NCBI RefSeq assembly: GCF_964355755.1 | Contig: NC_092670.1 | Location: 26,897,795 to 26,961,794, forward strand | Direction: 5' to 3' | Length of the DNA stretch: 64,000 bases | From: Antedon mediterranea | Lineage: Eukaryota > Echinodermata > Crinoidea > Comatulida > Antedonidae | In this document: piece by piece, positions 1 to 10,877 of the stretch | How positions within the stretch are numbered: the first letter of the stretch is position 1 | Layout of the letters: every line of letters starts with the position of its first letter | Position numbers and translations under genes: made by a program | The notes under the pieces: generated by a model | Database searches by the model: none | Told to the model about the DNA's origin: nothing | What the model saw: the letters and a program-made list of their open reading frames with translations, nothing else

Positions 1-360
1 CATTATTAACGGCGGTTATAGCCATTGAGGCTAACATCACCTTCATTGTTGTCTATCTTTCTGACATTTTAAATTACATCAACGTGAATAGGGGTAAAAT
101 GTAAATTCCATTATACTGCTTCAAGTATTTTGTAAAATATTAATTTTGCATAGTGCATATAATATTTTTATAGTGTTGAATTGAATTTAAGATCATTTGG
201 AGTTTTGATTCAGACTCATTAAAAAGTTCATTCAAAGACAAACTTGGTTCTAAATCAATTATTGCTGGCTGCCAAAAAACTATAATTTGTATAAGAATTG
301 CGTTTGTATGAAAGTAGGCCTAATTTAATCCCGTAAGGCCTAGGCCTATAGGCTACTTAC
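1..360 (-). other. Start of the first visible GALNT intron
   Basis: This stretch follows a consensus GTAAG splice donor (read on the minus strand) directly after the GALNT coding exon, so it is the beginning of an intron that leaves the window on the left. It is AT-rich and includes a short TAGGCC-rich patch near 315-355. I see no coding signal in it. Confidence 0.7.
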
Positions 361-1034
361 CCCTCTGGTCGCACGTCAGGTAAACTTCTGTTTAAAGCAA
401 TTTTATTGCTTTGAAATACATTAAATTGATTTTCTTCAAACGTAGCTTCCATTAGATGTGTCTCGTTATCAAGAGTCGTAGCAGGGTTTCCGTTTTCGCC
501 CACACCATCTTCATTCCAGTTCATTAAAGAGTTCCTAGCAAGTTCACTAAGGTGCGGTGGCACTGTATGATTTGATTGTCTGTTATATCGTTTTCTCACG
601 CTTTGGTAGTCACTGTGAAGTTTGTCAGAATTCATTAAAGGCAATCCAATGTTCTTTGTCGTGTGTTTAGCACGAATGATTTCTCGGCTGTCGTTCATTG
701 ATTGTCTATAAGTCGGATGCTTTGATTGTTTCTGTTGAGTCGGCACTTCAGGAGTCTCATTGCCATCAACAAACGACTCAAATTTACCGTGAAATGTGTC
801 CGTTTGTCTCATCTTTACACCAACGCTATGATCCACTACATTATTCCAATTTGTTTTATGATGTAATGAGTTCAAGTCTCGATTTTTCAGATTATACACC
901 GTTCCTTGATTTGTTGGATTTCCTATATCATTTGTTATGAAAATCAAAATCGTAATATCAATAACACACCAAATAAATGACGTCAGAATCACTGCTTTAC
1001 AATACCTTTGGAATGTTGAACGCTTCATGTTGCC
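361..1034 (-). CDS. GALNT: Polypeptide N-acetylgalactosaminyltransferase (GALNT1/13-like), first coding exon
   Basis: The exon encodes the N-terminus of a Golgi type II membrane enzyme that starts mucin-type O-glycosylation by transferring GalNAc to Ser/Thr. The coding part is 361-1028. The ATG at 1028 lies six bases inside the exon, after a TTTTCAG acceptor, so untranslated exon(s) lie upstream, to the right. Visible parts are a short cytosolic tail, one membrane span at about residues 12-32 (VILTSFIWCVIDITILIFI), a long polar stem at about 33-195, and the conserved block ENQFNVFQSNKIALNRSLPD just before the catalytic domain. That block matches GALNT1/13 best. The exon ends after two bases of a Gly codon at a GTAAGT donor, and the catalytic and ricin-like lectin exons must lie left of the window. 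The stem is much longer than in vertebrate GALNT1, where this block comes within roughly the first 90 residues. Family assignment is firm; the exact paralogue is an inference. Confidence 0.9.
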
Positions 1035-2006
1035 TGAAAATAGAAGAATACCTAAAAATAAATTCAGATACTATAAAATACAAATACAATGCTAATTTCC
1101 TCAAAGTAAATGTTTCACATTCTATTGATTTTATATTGTGTGTAAACACAAAGTAACTCTCTTCAGAGAGGAAGTCCATAATGTGAACATGATGTTTACC
1201 CTTAATGAACAAGACCACTGTGCTGTCAATGAACGGCCCTGGTGATCTAATCATGCGCAGTCGAGTCACTGATGTGCCTACATATTCAGGAAGGCCTTCA
1301 TAAACTTTATATTGACGGCGACAAGTTAATTAAAGTAATGCAGTTGATTTAAAACAATGGCGGCAATATCATTTACATAATATATACAACCTTCTTAATG
1401 AATACAATACATCTATCCAAATATTAGTAATTTCTAAGTATTGTTAGAGAGACGCGATATTCATTCCATTATTTTTATTTTTACATCATTTTACTGTAAT
1501 CTTTGACCCAATAAAAGATATTTTGAAAATGCTATACGTCTGGCATTATTTTAATAAATAAACAAACAAACAACAGAACGATCAAAGCAACACTCATCAG
1601 TAATAAAATAATTAAATATTTAAGATGGAATTAGAATTTAGAATCTTTCAATATTTTCGGATTTCAGAAAGGAATAGGCAAAACCAACGTCGTTTGTAGT
1701 ATTTGTATTTGAAAATGTGAATGTGATTAAGCAAGCTGAATCGAAACAAGATAGTCTCGTCTGGATGAAATAATTCATTCAATCACTTTTGATTGGGTCA
1801 CAATATATTCATGTTTAACAACATTTCCTGCCTTTTCTGTGGCATATTTTGTATGAAGACTTTATGGAAATATTTACGACGTAATAATGTTTGTGACACC
1901 ATCAAAAAGCAGTTAAAATTCCTTTGGAGGAAGTTTAACATATTGTTTGACATTGATTCATAAGAAAATGTAATTAATTGTATTTAAAACTATTTAATTT
2001 ATACGT
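1035..2006. other. Intergenic or GALNT 5' intron sequence
   Basis: This region is AT-rich with no coding similarity that I can recognise. It may contain the upstream untranslated exon or promoter of GALNT, but no clear donor site or promoter motif fixes either. Confidence 0.4.
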
Positions 2007-2776
2007 AAAACAATTAAGCCTTTTCAATTTGTATTGTTGTTATTCTTATATTCCGTATCTTGTTCATAATTGTACATTTACGTTGCAATTTTGCAATAAA
2101 GATTGTTTATTTTGGCCATTTGTCGGTAAGTTAATTTGTACGGTACTATAATAGACCTAAAGGCAATTCCTATTTATTTTTGTATTTGAGGAAACTAAAT
2201 ATCGATTTGATATACAGTATAACAAAGGCCGAACAAAGTAGACCTAAAAGAATGAATGAATTGCTATTTGTATCAAAATCGACTAAAATGTTTGATGAAT
2301 CCAATTATAGATTTGCAGGAAATTGTCGTTCAGTAATCTACTTTGTCTGATCCCAAGATGTCTTTTAAAAGACCGAATCACAAGTTTCGTAAAATAATTA
2401 AGCTTTTTCAATGTTTATTGTTGTTATTCTTATATTCCGTATCTTGTTCATAATTGTACATTTACTTTGCAATTTTGGGAATAAAGATTGTTTATTTTGG
2501 CCATTTGCTGGTAAGTTAATTTGTACGGTACTATAATAGACCTAAAGACAATTCCTACTTACTTTTGTATTTGAGCAAACTAAATATCGATTTGATATAC
2601 AGTATAACAAAGGCCGAACAAAGGAGGCCTAAAAAAATGAATGAATTGCTATTTGTATCAAAATCGACTAAAATGTTTGATGAATTCAATTATAGATTTG
2701 CAGGAAATTGTCGTTCAGTGAGCTACTTTGTCTGATCCCAAGATGTCTTTTAGAATACTGAATCACAAGTTTCACA
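2007..2776. repeat. Two-copy tandem duplication, period about 384 bp
   Basis: The block starting near 2007 repeats from about 2391. Shared landmarks are TATTCCGTATCTTGTTCATA, an AATAAAGATTGTTTATTTTGG segment, TTTGTACGGTACTATAATAG and CAAGATGTCTTTTA. The start of TGTACATTTA lies at 2071 and 2455, giving the 384-bp period. The copies differ by scattered substitutions and small indels, so the duplication is not recent. No coding sequence is seen. Confidence 0.85.
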
Positions 2777-4849
2777 GGAGTAGGCAATATTTTATTTGAT
2801 TGATTTCAGGAACATTTAAAAGACATGACTTTGATTGTGCCGAGATATTTACCAAATTAAACTATTGTAGTAGTTCTATTTATTTTGATTATTGATAATT
2901 TTTTTTGTTAAACAGGAAATGTTTTAAGTGAATGTGAATTTCCTGTGCGTTATGAAAATAATAGGTTATGCCTACTTATAGGCTAAACAATTTTTGGATG
3001 TTTAATTTTGAAGAAAAAAAAAAGCAAATAAAAGATGTCATACAATAAATAATTGCACCAATGGGCTAGGCATACTACATACTACGAATCTAGGATTAAT
3101 GTGTCAATTTAGCTTAATTATACTTTTTAGATTAATTACTCATTTTTCTTTAACATTCTTTCAAACTGACGATAGACCGTTTTAATAAATAAATAATAAT
3201 ATAAAACTATAAATACAGTGATTTCAATTCACAATCATTTGAAATTGTCTTCATCATGGAGCTAAACTTGACTAAAAATACGCTAAATCTTACCTTTGCA
3301 ACTTGCATGATTGATAAAGCTATTTGAATAACTGAACTACATAATCTTGTTTTTTAAAACATTAATTTGTCATTGTCCGATAAGTTGTGAATCATCTTGA
3401 CGTGCGTTGATTCCGCCGTAGAGATTAAAATAAACCTGATGAAAAAACCTTATGTTACTGCGCCCTCTTAAAATTGATGCGAAGAAAGGCCCTTTCAGAT
3501 ATTTCGCCTGTACTTTAGAGGCCTCCAAGAACAGGCGTTCATTCATCAGACCAAAAAATAAATAAATAAAAAAATATGGTGACATTGGCGAATACAAAAT
3601 ACAGTTTCACGTCCTTTCACCCAAAAACTTAAATAGACAATACTACTGGTATTATATTCGTTTATATTCTGTAAGAAAATAAGGTAAATAAAACCATTCA
3701 ATTTAGCATAAAAGTTGCAAGATCGTAATAGTTAGTTAAATGTTAGTTTTAGATATTTTACTATTACCACTTTCTTTGTTCAGGAAAGTACTCTTTCCTG
3801 GTCTGTTGAAATAACATGACAGGCCTGATAATAACTAACAATTTTTTTAATTGGCCTAATTCTATTCACTTTGACCAAAATATGGATGTAAACAAAATTA
3901 ACTGAGTTTAGTTGAGTTAAGTTTCAGATTTCAGTCCTCCATTTTTATATAGGATCTAGTTATAACATAATCAAATAACAGTAGTAAAATAGAAAGAGAA
4001 AAAACACCAATGTTCGTATAATTGGCCACCCAATGATAACAGTAAAATAAAATAAGTTATAAAACAAAAAAACATCGTCATTATAATAGTGTTCACACTT
4101 TATAATTTTATTTAAAAAGTGAATTCGTTCAAATGGGTACAATTTTGAAGGTCAAAAAGTCCCAAAGTCTGCCTGCTTTATTTCGCCGGATGAAATATTA
4201 TAGCCTCTCTACTCGAACACAAATAAGATCACAAATAAGATAGTTTAACGAGAAAATTTTAATCATGTATTTTACCGCCATTTCTCTTTTTTACATTTTA
4301 ATTAACATTGTATCTAAACTTTTAAATGAAAACAAATATGGTTAATACTGAATTCAAGCATCTTATTATGTAAATATACCAGTATTTTAACTACTTTAAA
4401 AACTTACTTTTAATGGTCACAATTGTACTTATATGTATTATAATATATTCACCAATGAGAATTTAATAAACGTGCGATGAACTCACACAAGACTACAACA
4501 AAAAAGGCTTATACATTGTGCTCTACATAGGCGAAACAAAAACATGTTAGCAGGATACGGGATAAAATATAGCACTGATATAACAAGTAGATGAATGGTT
4601 TGATAACATCAAAAGTTACTGATCTCACTTATTGCAATATGTAAGAATTCTTGACGAAAATTAGTATATTTGTCATCAAATTGGTATATTTGTTATGTTT
4701 AAAGTTATATATTATATAATTATATATTTATATAATTATATATGTATAGGCCTGTATATGACGTTATTCAGCCTTTTAGATGAATATAATGTATCCAAAA
4801 TTAAAATTCCTAATTTGCATATTCAAATTCACAAATGATGTAATTTTCT
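2777..4849. other. Spacer with no recognised gene
   Basis: This is AT-rich spacer DNA. It contains a mostly A/T palindromic tract near 4703-4748 (alternating TATATAATTATATA) and short ORFs with no recognisable domain. I see no RNA gene, exon or transposon end that I can support. Confidence 0.5.
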
Positions 4850-5720
4850 TCTAAATTCGATTAAAAATGTTTGGAACACATGAATTAAGTGTGATACCCT
4901 GATAGTTGTTGAGATCACGTCGATCTCCTTTTTTTTATATATTGGGATAATTATCCCTTCATTCCGGAATAGTTTCAGTTTGTATAATTCTGGTAAACAA
5001 TTTTTGAAGTGATAATGTGATTAGATTGCCTCCGGTTTTTTACATCATCTAAAATATGATCACAATGAATAATTATTATTACTGTTACAATTATTATCAT
5101 CGGAAGAGTGGAGAATATCGTTACTATTACTTATTAGTTGTATTCAATTTTGCAATATTGCCGAAGTGTAATTATATTACAAATTGTTCATATCGTTATG
5201 GTCTGAACTATATCTCGAGGTTCCTGGTATTACGATAGAATCAACATTTTGTGCCTGCCTTTAAATTTATTCCAAAATTCCTTAGATTGAGGCCCCTCCT
5301 TTATCCATAATTTTTTAGCAATTTGATATTTTCTTTTGCATAATTTTACGTTTAAAAAGGGATTAACAGAATTTCTGCTTCTCTTGGTATGTTTCCCATA
5401 GAGAATTACAATAAATGGTTTTTCAAAATCAATATTATGTTTATTTTAGAATACAATCTATGTGCTCGACACGATTGTCTTTGTTGATTTATCGCATATT
5501 TTGTTTCTTTATCAAACCATATTTTCTTGTTTGATCTCGTTTCATATAGCTTATTGTATTCTATGCAACTAGCGTAACTTTGTTTTCCCCTCTATCCAAG
5601 CATCTTCCCAATCTTCAAATTTATAGTTATTTGAACTACTAAAATCACTCCAATCTGTAGGAATATTCCAATGTTTTGTGTTAGTTTTTGTCAACTTACT
5701 TGTTTTACAAATATTATTCT
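4850..5720 (-). pseudogene. Old non-LTR retrotransposon (LINE) fragment
   Basis: Read on the minus strand with frameshifts, 4850-5050 resembles the beginning of a LINE reverse transcriptase: LITLSLQKLFTRIIQTETIP, then a KKGDRRDLNNYQGITL motif like the KKGD..NYRGI block. Upstream in the same orientation, 5260-5720 gives linker-like stretches such as KKLWIKEGPQSKEFWNKFKG and NIPTDWSDF. The catalytic YADD region is missing. Several stops and frameshifts show that it is dead. The clade is probably CR1/Jockey/RTE-like but is not resolved. Confidence 0.55.
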
Positions 5721-5957
5721 CTATTAGTGTGATTACAAGAATGTTATATTTAATTTTTTTTTACTTCATAGGTTTCTTCTGAAACCATGGCGTATTACTA
5801 TTTATTTATTCATAGGAACCACCTTTATATCGGTGACACAAATTTATCAGTTAATGGTGCATCCAATTTAGAGACAAATTACAAATAACATAAGCCACAA
5901 AGTTCTAAATACTAATATATAACATCAAACCAAAATGTAAACTAATTAATTAAATAT

Positions 5958-6240
5958 GTATGGATGGATGTAACCATGGCGACCGCACAATCGGTTGGTA
6001 ATTATACCGTTAAACAAATCTTCGTTAAAGATGACGATATCAGAAGTAAAGAAGAGGCCTATCTAAAAGAAGAAGATATATACTTCTCATTAAATGATGT
6101 TATAGATTGTGAGCACCTAATTAGGCACAGAAAGTCAAGCACTTAAATGGCGTATTTATATAGACGACCATGCGGAAAGAGTAAAAGCAATTACATCGGG
6201 TCTAAACATAAAAGGAAAGCATATTGATGTTTTTGATCCC
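5958..6240 (+). pseudogene. Fragment resembling a retroelement gag/ORF1-type protein
   Basis: An ATG at 5964 opens a 60-codon frame. After its stop, the adjoining frame continues with WRIYIDDHAERVKAITSGL and NIKGKHIDVFD. This pattern (aromatic residue, IYI, then a Gly-rich turn and a VFDxNP-like end) recalls the N-terminal domain of gag-like ORF1 proteins of invertebrate retroelements. No zinc knuckle follows. The assignment is by pattern only and could be wrong. Confidence 0.3.
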
Positions 6241-7059
6241 GTTTTTGATACAAACCCATATATTTCAGCCCCTGTTTGCCCCCCCTGACAAGACCCCCTT
6301 GTTAAAGACCATATTTTTAAATAATAATAATAATATACGGAACCGGTTTTTTTGGCGCCTAAAGCCTGTTTTCCCGTCGCGAATTTTTACACATTTTTTA
6401 CGCGATCGTGGTTTCTTAGTTCTTTCGACGTTGCTGGGACACATGGACGTGAAGTTTTGCAAAGTCAAGGCCGGTCACGCGCAGCAGCCGGGCCCGTGTG
6501 AAAATTGAAAAAGTTACGGGTTTTGATGCTTCAACCCAGCCGGCCTAGGACATGTTTTCGCTGATATCTTAATCTAGGCTTTACACTAAAGACAAACATT
6601 AAATTTAATTGTTTTTATATTAAAATTTTGTTTTACTTACACACTTGTTATTTTGAAATATCAGACTTTAAAAGAGTACAAAAAACATAATGGTCGCGTT
6701 GTAAAAAATCAAGAATTGTCAGCGCGTACGTATTTTTTCACAAACAATGATGACGTAATTTATGAACTATTTGATTGGGCAGTCAGTTTTACCGATCATA
6801 ACGTTGAAGTTGAACTCGGTTCAACTTTAACAAAAAATTGAAGATTAAATAACGATTTTTAATGTAGACTTGTACCCCCTTTTCTTGTAAAATCATATGT
6901 AAATGGGTGCATAATATTACAAAAGGTGGGGCCGGAGCCGCCACCCCTAAATCCGCCCCTGGGATCTCAAATATATATCCAATCTCCAGACAGTACTGTT
7001 TCGATCTTATTAGATCTCGTCAGTGCAGCTCAGGTTTCGAAATAAAATGTACCGACCGC
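6241..7059. other. Spacer with unassigned sequence
   Basis: A somewhat GC-richer patch lies at about 6340-6500. An ORF of 62 codons at 6653-6841 has no recognisable domain. It may be remains of the retroelement on its left, but I cannot support a gene. Confidence 0.3.
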
Positions 7060-7305
7060 AGAATAAGACAGGATGTGACGTCACATACACATCAATAACC
7101 TCGCTACCAAATAGTTTATACGGCAATTATGGTACCATCTTCGAGACGTCATATGACTACATCCGGGTTGAAATTAAAAAATCCGGCTCTATAGCTTTGA
7201 GGACATGTCCCCGTAGTATATTCATGCCAAATCCCAGCTCAATACTACAACAAATAAGGGAAGAGTAGTACTTTATAAATCGCACTTTTTACTCAATAGT
7301 GTCGG
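7060..7305 (+). repeat. Copy 1 of a ~250-bp direct repeat
   Basis: The sequence from GGATGTGACGTCACATACAC to TTTTTACTCAATAGTGTC recurs at 7918-8155 with scattered differences. Shared inner blocks include TACCATCTTCGAGACGTC and ATCCGGCTCTATAGCTTTGA. The tRNA-Val-like sequences lie between the two copies. Confidence 0.8.
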
Positions 7306-7439
7306 ATGGAGGAGAGGAGAAGGTGAGAGAGTACATCGAGTTAAAAACAAGCACGAATGTGCAATACTCGGGGTACAGCGAAAGAAGCTGTATACAGACA
7401 CAGTATACAGTTATTTCACCATAAAGTTAAAGAAAAATA

Positions 7440-7510
7440 GGTTTCGCCAGGGCTCGAACCGGTTCCTTCTGCGTGTTAAGCAGACTTGACAACCACTACA
7501 CTACGAAACC
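7440..7510 (-). tRNA. tRNA-Val(AAC)-like sequence, probably a pseudogene or SINE head
   Basis: The minus strand folds as a tRNA. It has a perfect 7-bp acceptor stem (GGTTTCG with CGAAACC), a D arm carrying a box A-like AGTGTAGTGG, a perfect anticodon stem TCTGC/GCAGA around the loop TTAACAC (anticodon AAC, valine), and a box B GGTTCGAGCC. The T stem has two mismatches and the D stem is weakened. The same tRNA head and a shared downstream tail (ACTTTATGGTGAAA) recur nearby at 7726, so this looks like a tRNA-derived repeat rather than a working gene. Confidence 0.6.
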
Positions 7511-7725
7511 TACTTACACTAAAAATGTGGGTTACAGAAAGTTTTTTAATCCATTTAAATTACAAATAAATATGGTAATAAGCACAAAGCAAAATAAACA
7601 TGTGTAAAAGTGATAATTACCGATTACGCAAAATAAGTATTTTAAAAAATAATAAAAATAAGATATACTGTGTATAATTATCATATTGCGTATACAGTAC
7701 TTTTCACCATAAAGTTTTAAAAAAA

Positions 7726-7799
7726 GGTTTCGCCCGGGCTCGAACCAGGTACCTTCTGCGTGTTAAGCAAACGTGATAACCACAACGCCAAGAAGCCGC
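7726..7799 (-). pseudogene. Second tRNA-Val(AAC)-like sequence, degenerate
   Basis: The minus strand keeps GTGGTTATCACGTTTGCTTA, the AACACGCAGAAGG anticodon side and a good box B with T arm (CCTGGTTCGAGCCCGGG). The 5' acceptor half no longer pairs with the 3' CGAAACC, and the anticodon stem is mismatched. It is followed by the same ACTTTATGGTGAAA tail as the copy at 7440, which suggests a tRNA-derived SINE pair. Confidence 0.6.
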
Positions 7800-7917
7800 A
7801 TATAACTACATAACGCTGTGGTGTGTGTCACACATTGTGGCTTTTTAATTAAACAAATTAATTAACAAATAAGCACGAATGTGCGATACTCGGTGTACAG
7901 CAAATGAAGCTGTAATG

Positions 7918-8155
7918 ACGTCATAAGACGGGATGTGACGTCACATACACATCAATAACCTACCAAATACGGCTATATGGTACCATCTTCGAGACGTCTT
8001 ATGGCTGCATCTGGTTTGAAAATGAAAAATCCGGCTCTATAGCTTTGAGGACATGTGCCTTTAGTATATTCATGCGAAATCCCAGCTCAATACTACAACG
8101 AATAAGGGAGGAGTAGTACTTTGAAAATCGCACTTTTTACTCAATAGTGTCCAGA
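7918..8155 (+). repeat. Copy 2 of the ~250-bp direct repeat
   Basis: This is the partner of 7060-7305 in the same orientation. It contains the same CRE-like GTGACGTCAC palindrome and ends in the same CTCAATAGTGTC block, directly before the foldback element. Confidence 0.8.
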
Positions 8156-8504
8156 TCACCGAGCTATATTTCCTATACCATCCTGGCTAGTTGAGAATTC
8201 TCAACTATTTTAAGTTTTTTCTACCTTTCTGGAAAATGATATAATCCAAATTGTATTCATACTACCAGTAATAAATATTTAGAAACACTTGCATACCTTC
8301 ACTAATTTTAGTTGTTTGTAGTTTAAGACAATCTTAGTGATATTTAAATGAAAACAATACGATAAAAACTATTGTGTCTGTATTTTACAAGACTATGACT
8401 TCCGTATAACGTGCATTCTGGGTACTTCAATTTTTATAGAAAAGCTAGGGAATCCTAATTTAGTAGGCAGCATATGGGGGCGGGGCAACCAAACTTGCTT
8501 ATCA

Positions 8505-10108
8505 AATCAAAGCACAGTAAAGCAAAGGATAAAATTAATGTACGATCCAGTTTACCACTGTTCTCAACTATAGTCATTTTAGTATACTTGAGCACAGTGA
8601 TAAAGAATAGGATAAACTTAACAATATACAACAAAAAACATTAATGTACGATCCAGTTTAACAGTGTTCTCAACTATAGTCATTTTGGTATACTTGAGAA
8701 CAGTGATAAAGAATAGGATAAACTTAACAATATACAACAAATAACATTAATGTATGATCCCGTTTAACACTGTTCTCAACTATAGTAATTTTGGTATACT
8801 TGAGCACAGTGATAAAGAATAGGATAAACTTAACAATATACAACAAATAACATTAATGTACGATGTAGTTTAACACTGTTCTCAACTATAGTCATTTTGG
8901 TATACTTGAGCACAGTGATAAAGAATAGGATAAACTTAATAATATACAACAAATAGCATTAATGTACGATCCAGTTTAACACTGTTCTCAACTATAGTCA
9001 TTTTGGTATACTTGAGCACAGTGATAAAGAATAGGATAAACTTAATAATATACAACAAATAACATTAATGTACGATCCAGTTTAACACTGTTCTCAACTA
9101 TAGTCATTTTGGTATACTTAAGCACAGAGATAAAGAATAGGATAAACTTAATAATATACAACAAATAGCATTAAGGTATGATCCCGTTTAACACTGTTCT
9201 CGACTATAGTCATTTTGGTATACTTGAGCACAGTGATAAAGAATAGGATAAACTTAATAATATACAACAAATAACATTAATGTACGATCCCGTTTAACAC
9301 TGTTCTTGACTATAGTCATTTTGGTATACTTGAGCACAGTGATAAAGAATAGGATAAACTTAATAATATACAACAAATAGCATTAATGTACGATCCCGTT
9401 TAACACTGTTCTCGACTATAGTCATTTTGGTATACTTGAGCACAGTGATAAAGAATAGGATAAACTTAATAATATACAACAAATAACATTAATGTACGAT
9501 CCAGTTTAACACTGTTCTCAACTATAGTCATTTTGGTATAGTTAAGCACAGTGATAAAGAATAGGATAAACTTAATAATATACAACAAATAACATTAATG
9601 TATGATCCCGTTTAACACTGTTCTCGACTATAGTCATTTTGGTATACTTGAGCACAGTGATAAAGAATAGGATAAACTTAACAATATACAACAAATAACA
9701 TTAATGTATGATCTCGTTTAACACTGTTCTCAACTATAGTTATTTTGGTATATTTGAGCACAGTGATAAAGAATAGGATAAACTTAACAATATACAACAA
9801 ATAGCATTAATGTACGATCCCGTTTAACACTTTTCTCAACTATAGTCATTTTGGTATACTACTTGAGCACAGTGATAAAAAATAGGATAAACTTAATAAT
9901 ATACAACAAATAACCTTAATGTACGATCCAGTTTAACACTTTTCTCGACTATAGTCATTTTGGTATACTTGAGCACAGTGATAAAGAATAGGATAAACTT
10001 AACAATAAACAACAAATAACATTAATGTACGATCCAGTTTAACACTGTTCTCAACTATAGTCATTTTGGTATACTTGAGCACAGTGATAAAGAATAGGAT
10101 AAACTTAA
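8505..10108 (+). repeat. 106-bp satellite, about 15 head-to-tail units
   Basis: The unit beginning GTACGATCCAGTTTAACACT recurs at 8540, 8646, 8752, 8858 and onward with a strict 106-bp period. One unit has a 3-bp insertion near 9860. Units differ mainly at a few repeated positions (for example TACGATCC/TATGATCC and AACA/AATA), so variants are shared between units. Each unit contains an internal inverted repeat, ACTGTTCTCAA with TTGAGCACAGT. ORFs over the array arise from repeat periodicity and are not genes. Confidence 0.95.
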
Positions 10109-10112
10109 AAAT

Positions 10113-10545
10113 ATAAGTTAAGTTTATCCTATTCTTTATCACTGTGCTCAAGTATACCAAAATGACTATAGTTGAGAACAGTGTTAAACGGGATCGTACA
10201 TTGTTGTTGTATATTGTTAAGTTTATCCTATTCTTTATCACTGTGCTCAAGTATACCAAAATGACTATAGTTGAGAACAGTGTTAAACGGGATCGTACAT
10301 TGTTGTTGTATATTGTTAAGTTTATCCTATTCTTTATCACTGTGTTCAAGTATACCAAAATGACTATAGTTGAGAACAGTGTTAAACGGGATCGTACATT
10401 AATGTTATTTGTCGTATATTGTTAAGTTTATCCTATTCTTTATCAATGTGCTCAAGTATACCAAAATGACTATAGTTGAGAACAGTGTTAAACTACATCG
10501 TACATTAATGTTATTTGTTGTATATTGTTAAGTGTATTCTTTATT
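10113..10545 (-). repeat. Same satellite in inverted orientation, about 4 units
   Basis: From 10113 the array continues as its own reverse complement (TTAAGTTTATCCTATTC and onward). Units start at 10193, 10292, 10391 and 10497. Two spacings are 99 bp because part of the TAATGTTATT segment is missing, and one is 106 bp. The switch point near 10105-10115 forms a large palindrome with the preceding array. Confidence 0.95.
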
Positions 10546-10877
10546 CTTATTAATTGTATTAAATTATTAAAAGAAACAGTAGTAAGCATAACATTTGCCC
10601 ACTCCTACATTAGCATGGTAGGACATTGTAATGGTCGCAGGTGGCTCAACTTTATTACTGCAATGGGATGGACATGGTCCTACTACCACCTTACCATCCA
10701 ATAGGATTCCAGTAAATTTCCTTTACTACCAATCATAATTCAGAAATGAAATGATCCCTTAAGTTAACAAGGAAATCAGCCTATCCCATTATACTGGTAG
10801 GCTTCGTCGTTACAGGCGTACTGCGGTAATAGTTGAGAATTCTCAACTAGCCAATTTGGTATATTTTATATACCTGG

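Larger units (their letters stand above)
8161..10877. mobile_element. Foldback element with imperfect terminal inverted repeats around a satellite array
   Basis: The left arm (8161-8208) and the right arm (10828-10877) are imperfect inverted copies. Both end inward in the same 18-bp palindrome AGTTGAGAATTCTCAACT followed outward by CTAG/GGCTAG, and further out both carry a TATACCA block. Between them lies the 106-bp satellite, in one orientation and then in the other. No transposase gene is present and no clean target duplication is visible. Treating it as one mobile unit is an inference from the paired arms. Confidence 0.55.

Noticed and set aside
698-940. Plus-strand ORF opposite the GALNT exon
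   Set aside because: It is a shadow of the minus-strand coding exon and shows no domain.
7440-7510. Functional tRNA-Val gene
   Set aside because: T-stem mismatches, a weakened D stem and a nearby degenerate sibling with a shared tail favour a tRNA-derived repeat, although the fold is good.
8540-10540. Regular repeats that might suggest a CRISPR array or a repeat protein (93- and 119-codon ORFs on both strands)
   Set aside because: The 106-bp units are directly adjacent without unique spacers, the context is an animal genome, and the ORFs on both strands only reflect repeat periodicity and end with the array.
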